Shown here: positions 1-5,100 of the stretch, piece after piece
Layout of the letters: every line of letters begins with the position of its first letter
Numbering within the stretch: position 1 is the first letter of the stretch
Assembly: GCA_947451735.1 (NCBI GenBank)
Contig: CANGAY010000080.1
Span: 1-5,100, forward strand
Source of the DNA: Actinomycetota bacterium
GTDB taxonomy: Bacteria > Actinomycetota > Thermoleophilia > Miltoncostaeales > Miltoncostaeaceae
DNA: 5,100 nt
Direction of reading: 5' to 3'
The notes under the pieces: generated by a model
What the model was told of the DNA's origin: nothing
What the model saw: the letters and a program-made list of their open reading frames with translations, nothing else
Databases searched by the model: none
Program-made: the position numbers and the translations under genes

Positions 1-64
1 CGAAGTCCGAGCTCGCCACGAAGCGGCGTCCCGGCGAGGTGGGCTTGTGCTTGCGAATACCCAT
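1..64 (-). CDS. rplB: 50S ribosomal protein L2, N-terminal fragment (cut by window edge)
   Basis: Only the first 21 codons are in the window. They read [20 protein letters not shown] followed by F, the characteristic L2 N-terminus ([14 protein letters not shown] type). L2 is a primary 23S rRNA-binding protein of the large subunit, needed for subunit association and close to the peptidyl-transferase centre. The ATG shares one base with the rplW stop (TGATG), and a GAGGG Shine-Dalgarno (75-71) sits 6 nt upstream inside rplW, so translational coupling is likely. Its place after rplW is the standard S10-operon order. Identity is secure despite the short length because sequence and position agree. 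The gene is complete only beyond the left edge. Confidence 0.95.
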   Translation of the reverse strand, partial: MGIRKHKPTSPGRRFVASSDF

Positions 65-369
65 CAGGAACCCTCGAAGATGTCGATGCTGTCGCCGGGC
101 TGGAGCTCGACGATGGCCTTCTTCCAACCGCCGCGCGTGCCGGCAGTGCGGCCGCGGCGCTTGGGCTTGCTCTTCACCGCGACGGTGCGGACGTCGGTGA
201 CCGTGACGTCGAAGAGCTCCTCGACGGCCTGACGGATCTCGATCTTGTGGGCATCCTCGAGCACGCGGAACGTGTACTGGTTGTGCGCCTGGACGAGCAT
301 GTAGCTCTTCTCCGACACCACCGGGCTCACGATCGCCCTGCGGACGTCGTCACGAAGCTGGTCGCTCAT
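64..369 (-). CDS. rplW: 50S ribosomal protein L23
   Basis: This 101-residue protein is of normal length for bacterial L23. It binds domain III of 23S rRNA at the exit of the peptide tunnel, where it docks trigger factor and the signal recognition particle. Visible family marks are the SPVVSEKS segment (residues 15-22), the FRV..DAHKIEI..AVEELF.V helix-strand region (34-55), and the basic loop [18 protein letters not shown] (68-85) that threads into rRNA, followed by a short acidic C-terminal strand. The ATG overlaps the rplD stop by 4 nt (ATGA). A GGAG Shine-Dalgarno lies 7 nt upstream (380-377), which supports this start. The stop overlaps the rplB ATG by one base. Nothing is unusual in the sequence. 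Confidence 0.97.
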   Translation of the reverse strand: MSDQLRDDVRRAIVSPVVSEKSYMLVQAHNQYTFRVLEDAHKIEIRQAVEELFDVTVTDVRTVAVKSKPKRRGRTAGTRGGWKKAIVELQPGDSIDIFEGS

Positions 370-1019
370 GCGTCATCTCCATCCTGCGACGGAGCGGCGG
401 CGCCGTTCCAGCGGTCCCAGACGTCGCGCTCGACGAGCACCGAGCGTCCGGCCATGATGTCCACGGTCTCGATGTCCCGTGCCTCGAGCACCCGCACGTC
501 GCGCATGTTGCGGAACGACAGAGCCTCGATCGATGCCGACTCGCTCACCACCACGAGCAGCGGACGGGCCGCGAGCTCGGCGGGGGCGGCGGCCAGGTAC
601 TCGCCGGCGCGCTTGGTGGACGGGGCGTCCCAGCCGGTGGGCTCCATCACTGCGATGGTGCCGCGCTCCACGTGGGCCTTGAGGGCGCCGCGGAATGCCT
701 GCTGGTGGGCCTTGCGGTTCACCTTGCCGCCGTAGCTGCGCGGGTGCGGGCCGAAGGTGATTCCACCACCGGTCCAGATGGGCGAGCGCGAGGAGCCGGC
801 ACGGGCACGACCGGTGCCCTTCTGGCGCCACGGCTTCTTGCCGCCACCGCGGACGTCGGAACGGGTCTTGGTGCTGTGCGTACCGGCACGACGCCACGCC
901 ATCTCGGCCGTTACGGCCTCATGGATGAGGTGCGGCTTGATGGCCTGGTCGGCAATGGCCTCGCCGACGTCAGCGGAGCCCGATGCCTTACCGGTCTTTG
1001 AGAGAAGGTGTGCTGCCAT
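366..1019 (-). CDS. rplD: 50S ribosomal protein L4
   Basis: This is a 217-residue L4, an early-assembly 23S rRNA-binding protein whose extended loop lines the peptide exit tunnel. In some bacteria L4 also represses its own operon. The tunnel loop is clear at about residues 43-98: RRAGTHSTKTR, GGGKKPWRQKGTGRARAGS and TGGGITFGPHPRSY. The globular C-terminal domain follows, with strand PLLVVVSES, and the protein ends in an acidic tail (SQDGDDA). I start it at the ATG at 1019: this shares one base with the rplC stop (TGATG), and a GTGAGG Shine-Dalgarno (1033-1028) is 8 nt upstream. An in-frame GTG at 1037 would add six residues (V/M-GEARL) and overlap rplC by 19 nt, and it has less support. The stop overlaps rplW by 4 nt. 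Whether L4 autoregulates here cannot be told from this sequence. Confidence 0.97.
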   Translation of the reverse strand: MAAHLLSKTGKASGSADVGEAIADQAIKPHLIHEAVTAEMAWRRAGTHSTKTRSDVRGGGKKPWRQKGTGRARAGSSRSPIWTGGGITFGPHPRSYGGKVNRKAHQQAFRGALKAHVERGTIAVMEPTGWDAPSTKRAGEYLAAAPAELAARPLLVVVSESASIEALSFRNMRDVRVLEARDIETVDIMAGRSVLVERDVWDRWNGAAAPSQDGDDA

Positions 1020-1642
1020 CAGTCGGGCCTCACCCACACGATGGAGCCGACCGCACCCGGGACGGCACCCTTGACGAGCAGAAGATTGCGCTCCACGTCG
1101 CGATCGACGATCTGGAGGCCGCGCTGTGTCACCTGGCGGGCGCCCATGTGACCAGCCATGCGGATGCCCTTGAAGACGCGGGCCGGGTAGGCCGCTGCGC
1201 CGATCGAACCCGGGCCACGCACATTGTGCGAGCCGTGGCTCTTGGGACCGCGCTTGAAGTTGTGCCGCTTGATCGTGCCGGCGAAGCCCTTGCCCTTGCT
1301 GGTCCCCGTCACACGGACGTAGGAACCGGGCACGAACGACTCGACGGTCACGACGTCGCCCTCGTTGAGCTCCTCGGCACCGAGCTCGTCAAGCGAGAAC
1401 TCGTGCAGGTGACGCACCAGCGGTGCGCCACCCTTCTTGAGGTGACCCTGCTCGGGCTTGTTGATGTGCTTGGCCTTGGAGGCGCCGAACCCGAGCTGCG
1501 CGGCCTGGTAGCCGTCGCGCTCGTCGGTCTTCACCTGCACGACCGGGCACGGACCCGCCTCGATGACGGTGAGCGGAATGCGCGCGCCGTCCTCGGCGAA
1601 GATCTGGGTCATGCCCACTTTGCGTCCGATGATCGCAGCCAT
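1019..1642 (-). CDS. rplC: 50S ribosomal protein L3
   Basis: This 207-residue L3 is of normal length. L3 is one of the first proteins to bind 23S rRNA and reaches the peptidyl-transferase centre with its central extension. It opens with the family signature [12 protein letters not shown] (residues 4-15). The long basic finger at about 112-165 carries [28 protein letters not shown] and RGPGSIG. The protein ends with [15 protein letters not shown]. The PrmB-methylated glutamine of Proteobacteria (GSIGQNQTPG context) is replaced: here the segment is [15 protein letters not shown]. This resembles actinobacterial L3, where the glutamine is also absent. The ATG lies 2 nt after the rpsJ stop (TGACCATG), with only a weak AAGG-like signal upstream, so coupling to rpsJ translation is likely. 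The stop overlaps the rplD ATG by one base. Confidence 0.97.
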   Translation of the reverse strand: MAAIIGRKVGMTQIFAEDGARIPLTVIEAGPCPVVQVKTDERDGYQAAQLGFGASKAKHINKPEQGHLKKGGAPLVRHLHEFSLDELGAEELNEGDVVTVESFVPGSYVRVTGTSKGKGFAGTIKRHNFKRGPKSHGSHNVRGPGSIGAAAYPARVFKGIRMAGHMGARQVTQRGLQIVDRDVERNLLLVKGAVPGAVGSIVWVRPD

Positions 1643-1644
1643 GG

Positions 1645-1956
1645 TCAGACCTTGATCTCGATGTCGACGCCGGCCGGGAGGTCGAGACGCATGAGCGAGT
1701 CGACCGTCTTGGGCGTGGGCGAAAAGATGTCGATGAGGCGCTTGTGCGTCCGCACCTCGAAGTGCTCCCGCGAGTCCTTGTCCTTGAACGGACCCTTGAT
1801 GACGCAGTAGCGGTGGCACTCGGTGGGGAGCGGCACGGGGCCGGAGATGGTGGCGCCACTCCGCTGCGCCGTCTCCACGATGGACGCCGCGCTCTTGTCG
1901 ATCAGCTCATGGTCATAGGCCTTGAGCCTGATTCGGATCTTGTTCTGCGTGATCAA
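1645..1956 (-). CDS. rpsJ: 30S ribosomal protein S10 (NusE)
   Basis: This is a 103-residue S10, matching the usual length of about 102. It is a 3'-domain protein of the small subunit and, as NusE, partners NusB in transcription antitermination. Family segments are [16 protein letters not shown] (residues 7-22), the rRNA-penetrating hairpin loop (about 41-70: [28 protein letters not shown]) and the tail [16 protein letters not shown]. The chosen start is TTG at 1956, since no in-frame ATG or GTG lies between the tuf stop and the conserved N-terminus, and translation from here ([15 protein letters not shown]) gives the expected length. A purine-rich GAAGAGAAG stretch is 9 nt upstream and can act as a modest ribosome-binding site. 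rpsJ is the first gene of the classic S10 operon and follows tuf after a 94-bp spacer. Confidence 0.95.
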   Translation of the reverse strand: MITQNKIRIRLKAYDHELIDKSAASIVETAQRSGATISGPVPLPTECHRYCVIKGPFKDKDSREHFEVRTHKRLIDIFSPTPKTVDSLMRLDLPAGVDIEIKV

Positions 1957-1965
1957 AGGTTCGGT

Positions 1966-1974
1966 CTTCTCTTC
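1966..1974 (-). promoter_or_regulatory. Probable ribosome-binding site of rpsJ
   Basis: The minus strand reads GAAGAGAAG, 9 nt before the TTG at 1956. It is purine-rich but only a partial match to the anti-Shine-Dalgarno complement. It is listed because it supports the non-ATG start. No better candidate exists in the spacer. Confidence 0.45.
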
Positions 1975-1998
1975 GTCTCTCGTACCCGGGGAAAGCGA

Positions 1999-2031
1999 GG
2001 GCCCCGCCCCCCTCGCGGGGTGACGGGGCCC
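1999..2031 (-). promoter_or_regulatory. GC-rich hairpin between tuf and rpsJ (possible attenuator or processing site)
   Basis: On the minus strand, arm GGGCCCCG (2031-2024) pairs perfectly with CGGGGCCC (2006-1999). After a small 3x2 internal loop, CCCC (2020-2017) pairs with GGGG (2012-2009) across a GCGA tetraloop, which is a GNRA type. The hairpin begins 19 nt after the tuf stop. No run of U follows (the next bases are TCGCTTTCCCC), so it is not a standard intrinsic terminator. Partial termination that lowers rpsJ-operon expression relative to tuf, RNase protection of the tuf 3' end, or a protein-binding site are all possible inferences. The structure itself is seen directly; its function is not. 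Confidence 0.5.
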
Positions 2032-2050
2032 GGAACTGCGTTCCTGCGTG

Positions 2051-3238
<1,188 letters not shown>

Positions 3239-3244
3239 CCCTTG

Positions 3245-3250
3245 CTCCTC
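3245..3250 (-). promoter_or_regulatory. Shine-Dalgarno of tuf
   Basis: The minus strand reads GAGGAG ending 6 nt before the tuf ATG. This is a strong match and spacing, consistent with very high expression. It fixes the tuf start at 3238 in preference to longer in-frame extensions upstream, which lack EF-Tu similarity. Confidence 0.85.
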
Positions 3251-3309
3251 ATGCGCGTCCGAGCGGGCGTGCGACCATTGGGGCCGACACCCGCTTGTGC
3301 TTCCGAATT

Positions 3310-3357
3310 GGCCTCCACATGCGACGCGCGGCCCAGATGGCCGCGCGTTGAGAGGCC
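3310..3357 (-). promoter_or_regulatory. Nested hairpin in the tuf 5' leader
   Basis: The inner stem is a perfect 10-bp pair, ACGCGCGGCC with GGCCGCGCGT (minus-strand positions 3348-3339 and 3333-3324), closing a 5-nt AUCUG loop. An outer 6-bp stem, GGCCTC (3357-3352) with GAGGCC (3315-3310), encloses it, with unpaired stretches of 3 and 8 nt between the stems. The structure lies between the proposed promoter and the Shine-Dalgarno and ends about 60 nt before it. No U-run follows, so it is not a plain terminator. It could stabilise the abundant tuf mRNA or bind a regulator; either role is inference. Confidence 0.5.
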
Positions 3358-3367
3358 CTCGCTCTTT

Positions 3368-3403
3368 CGAGCCGGTGGAATGTAGCACGACCTCGGCGGC
3401 TCG
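3368..3403. repeat. 7-bp inverted repeat flanking the tuf -10 region
   Basis: CGAGCCG (3368-3374) and CGGCTCG (3397-3403) are perfect inverted copies separated by 22 bp. One copy overlaps the proposed tuf -35 and the other the likely transcription start, a placement seen for operators. Short GC-rich inverted repeats arise often by chance in such sequence, so an operator role is speculative. Confidence 0.25.
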
Positions 3404-3406
3404 CAA
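3379..3406 (-). promoter_or_regulatory. Candidate sigma70-type promoter of tuf
   Basis: On the minus strand, a -35 element TTGCGA (3406-3401) and a -10 element TACATT (3384-3379) are separated by 16 bp. The -10 is preceded by TGC, giving an extended -10 (TGCTACATT). This is the most AT-rich patch of an otherwise GC-rich intergenic region. Transcription would start near 3372, giving a leader of about 134 nt. A promoter is required here because the upstream gene points the other way. The element calls are by eye. Confidence 0.6.
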
Positions 3407-3434
3407 GCATGACTTCGGTGACCCCCCGAACCCG

Positions 3435-3440
3435 TACCAT
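3435..3440 (+). promoter_or_regulatory. Candidate -10 element for a leaderless dehydrogenase transcript
   Basis: TACCAT fits the TAnnnT -10 form and ends 6 bp before the ATG at 3447, so transcription could begin at or next to the A of the start codon. No Shine-Dalgarno is visible before this ATG. Leaderless mRNAs with exactly this spacing are common in Actinomycetota. No convincing -35 is seen, and a six-base match is weak evidence alone. Confidence 0.3.
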
Positions 3441-3446
3441 CCGGAC

Positions 3447-5100
3447 ATGGGCGCACCCCTCGACTTCCTGCTTGAACTGGGCAAGGAGACGCATGGCGAC
3501 GTGCGCGGCGACACCGCAACACGCGAGCTCTACGCGGTCGATGCCAGCCTGTACCGACGCGTTCCGGTGGGTGCACTCCGCGCGATGCGGCCAGCGGATC
3601 TGGCCGCCGCGGTGCATGTGTGTGCCGCGCATGGCGTGCCGCTGACCATGCGGGGGGCGGGCACGAGCCTCGCAGGGCAGACCGTGGGGCGCGGCCTGGT
3701 GGCCGACACCTCGGCGCTGCGGGGCATCGAGATCCGGCCCGAGGAGCGCATCGCGGTGGTGCAGCCGGGGGTGGTGCTTGACGACCTCAACCGCGCCGCA
3801 GCCGCGCACGGGCTCATGTTCGGCCCGGATGTGGCCACATCGAGCCGCGCGACCCTGGGCGGCATGATCGGCAACAACTCCGCAGGCGCCAGATCGCTGG
3901 TGTACGGCCTCACCGCTGATGCGGTGGTGGCCATGGACGTGGTGCTGGCCGACGGCACGGCGGTCACGCTCAGTCGCGGGGGGCCGGTGCCGCAGGTGCT
4001 TTCGCAGGTGCGGACACTGGCCACCACCGACGGGTATCCCACCCTGCTTCGCCGCGTCTCGGGGTATGCGCTCGACGCCATCACGGGCGACGAGCCCGAC
4101 TGGCCGCGCCTCTTCTGTGGCAGCGAGGGCACGCTGGGCGTGATGACCAGCGCCACCCTGCGCCTGGCGGCGCCGCCGGCCGAGCGCGTGCTGGCACTGC
4201 TGCCCTACCCATCGGTGCACGCCGCGCTGGAGGCCGTTCCCGCGCTGCTCGACACCGGCCCCTCGGCGATCGAGTTGATGGACGCCGACCTGCTTGACCC
4301 CGCCAACCGGGCCCCGGCGGAGCGCGCGCTGCTCGGCATCGTGGGCCGCGCGCCCGCGATGCTGGTGGTGGAGCACTCGGGCGACGCGGGCGAGGCGCTT
4401 GCCGCCGCCGGGCAGCACCGCGGTGCGGTGGTCATCGCCGATGCCGCCGGACAGGCCGCCATCTGGCGCATCCGGCGCACCAGCATCTCGCGCGCGCTGC
4501 GCGTGGAGGGCGACGGCAAGCCCATTCCGTTCATCGAGGACCCGGCGGTGCCGCCGCACCAACTGGCGTCGTTCGCGGCCGAGGTGCGCCGGGTGCTCGC
4601 CGACGAGGGCATGGGCGATGCCATCTGGTACGGCCATGCGAGCGTGGGGTGCCTGCACATCCGCCCCATCGTCGACCTGCGGCAGCCGGGTGCCGTGGCG
4701 CGGGTGCGGCGCGTGGCCGAGACGGTGGCCGACATCGTGGTGGCCCATGGCGGGTCGCTGTCGGGCGAGCACGGCGATGGACGCCTGCGCGGCGAACTGC
4801 TGCCACGCATGTACGGCGCCGACCTGATGCAGCGCTTTGCCGATGTGAAGCGCATGCTCGACCCCGCCGGCATCCTCAACCCCGGCGTGCTCGTGAACGC
4901 CGAGCCGCTCGACTCGGGCCTTCGCATCACCGAATCTGGCGCGCGGCGCCACATGCCGTCGGTCATCCCCTTCACGCGGGCGGGCGGCCTGCAGCGGGCG
5001 GTGGAGGCCTGCAACGGCAACGGGCAGTGCCGCCGCGCCGACGAGGTGATGTGCCCGTCGTACCAGGCGCTGAACGACGAGCGCCACTCCACGCGCGGGC
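3447..5100 (+). CDS. FAD-binding and Fe-S-binding D-2-hydroxyacid dehydrogenase (GlcD/Dld/YdiJ type), 5' part
   Basis: The first 551 residues are present with no stop; related fused proteins are about 950-1000 residues, so the rest lies beyond the right edge. The N-terminus has [21 protein letters not shown], typical of the family. The PCMH FAD-binding domain spans about 45-245: [10 protein letters not shown] (69-78), [22 protein letters not shown] (126-147) and CGSEGTLG (224-231). The C-terminal FAD-linked oxidase domain follows: [10 protein letters not shown] (361-370), [13 protein letters not shown] (395-407), [12 protein letters not shown] (435-446) and [10 protein letters not shown] (471-480). 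The first Fe-S motif, CNGNGQCRR (Cys522, Cys528) with MCPSY (Cys536) and HSTRG, is just reached. Such enzymes oxidise D-lactate, D-2-hydroxyglutarate or similar acids and pass electrons through FAD and Fe-S centres to a membrane or flavoprotein acceptor. The substrate cannot be chosen here. The ATG at 3447 fits the family N-terminus but has no Shine-Dalgarno. The gene is divergent from tuf. Confidence 0.93.
   Translation, partial: MGAPLDFLLELGKETHGDVRGDTATRELYAVDASLYRRVPVGALRAMRPADLAAAVHVCAAHGVPLTMRGAGTSLAGQTVGRGLVADTSALRGIEIRPEERIAVVQPGVVLDDLNRAAAAHGLMFGPDVATSSRATLGGMIGNNSAGARSLVYGLTADAVVAMDVVLADGTAVTLSRGGPVPQVLSQVRTLATTDGYPTLLRRVSGYALDAITGDEPDWPRLFCGSEGTLGVMTSATLRLAAPPAERVLALLPYPSVHAALEAVPALLDTGPSAIELMDADLLDPANRAPAERALLGIVGRAPAMLVVEHSGDAGEALAAAGQHRGAVVIADAAGQAAIWRIRRTSISRALRVEGDGKPIPFIEDPAVPPHQLASFAAEVRRVLADEGMGDAIWYGHASVGCLHIRPIVDLRQPGAVARVRRVAETVADIVVAHGGSLSGEHGDGRLRGELLPRMYGADLMQRFADVKRMLDPAGILNPGVLVNAEPLDSGLRITESGARRHMPSVIPFTRAGGLQRAVEACNGNGQCRRADEVMCPSYQALNDERHSTRG

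Noticed and set aside
247..735. A 162-codon plus-strand open frame opposite rplW and rplD
   Set aside because: It is a Ser/Ala/Arg-rich shadow of rplD with no ribosome-binding site or family resemblance.
1020..1037. GTG at 1037 as an upstream start for rplD
   Set aside because: It would overlap rplC by 19 nt. The ATG at 1019 has a well-placed GTGAGG signal and a stop/start overlap like the other genes of the operon.
983..1810. A 275-codon plus-strand open frame opposite rplC and the end of rpsJ
   Set aside because: It lies entirely antisense to ribosomal-protein genes, its composition is that of a shadow frame, and no conserved motif is visible.
1999..2031. Calling the tuf-rpsJ hairpin a true intrinsic terminator
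   Set aside because: No U-tract follows it on the transcribed strand, and no convincing separate promoter for rpsJ was seen between it and the rpsJ start. Read-through from tuf is more likely.
3239..3446. A tRNA, riboswitch, CRISPR or mobile-element remnant in the intergenic region
   Set aside because: There is no cloverleaf, no known riboswitch core, no regularly spaced repeats and no transposase remnant. Only the promoter-like and hairpin signals listed were found.
3409..3645. A 78-codon plus-strand frame starting at ATG 3409, overlapping the dehydrogenase start
   Set aside because: It is out of frame with the conserved dehydrogenase sequence and has no recognisable content.
3249..5087. 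A 612-codon open frame on the minus strand, antisense to the dehydrogenase and running through the tuf promoter region
   Set aside because: It mirrors a gene with unmistakable conserved motifs. Its product is Arg/His/Ala-rich with no family features, typical of a shadow frame in GC-rich DNA.

Overview
The window is GC-rich bacterial chromosome. It contains the start of the S10 ribosomal-protein operon read on the minus strand, and one divergent oxidoreductase gene on the plus strand that runs off the right edge. The style of the ribosomal proteins suggests Actinomycetota, possibly a Thermoleophilia-like lineage: S10 ends in a [27 protein letters not shown] tail, L4 has a long KPWRQKGTGRARAGSSRSP loop, and L3 lacks the glutamine that PrmB methylates in Proteobacteria. 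This placement comes from remembered family patterns, not from a tree, and is moderate at best.

Layout, in transcription order on the minus strand (right to left): tuf (3238-2051), a 94-bp spacer with a GC-rich hairpin, rpsJ (1956-1645), rplC (1642-1019), rplD (1019-366), rplW (369-64) and the first 21 codons of rplB (64-1). From rpsJ onward the genes are packed with a 2-nt gap or with 1-4 nt stop/start overlaps, as expected for a translationally coupled ribosomal-protein operon. tuf supplies the elongation factor that brings aminoacyl-tRNA to the ribosomes built from these proteins.

The 208-bp region between tuf and the plus-strand gene (3239-3446) seems to hold the control signals. It has a good sigma70-type promoter for tuf with an extended -10, a leader of about 134 nt that can fold into a nested hairpin, a strong Shine-Dalgarno, and on the other strand a -10-like TACCAT placed so that the dehydrogenase mRNA could be leaderless.

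On the plus strand, 3447-5100 encodes the first 551 residues of a fused FAD-binding (PCMH/GlcD type) and Fe-S dehydrogenase of the D-2-hydroxyacid oxidising family (D-lactate or D-2-hydroxyglutarate dehydrogenase-like). The FAD half is complete, and the window stops inside the first Fe-S cluster motif.

Most of the window is ordinary conserved housekeeping sequence. I did not find an undescribed system. The points worth a second look are regulatory: tuf heading the operon without fusA in front of it, the structured tuf leader, the GNRA-capped hairpin before rpsJ, the TTG start of rpsJ, and the possible leaderless start of the dehydrogenase.
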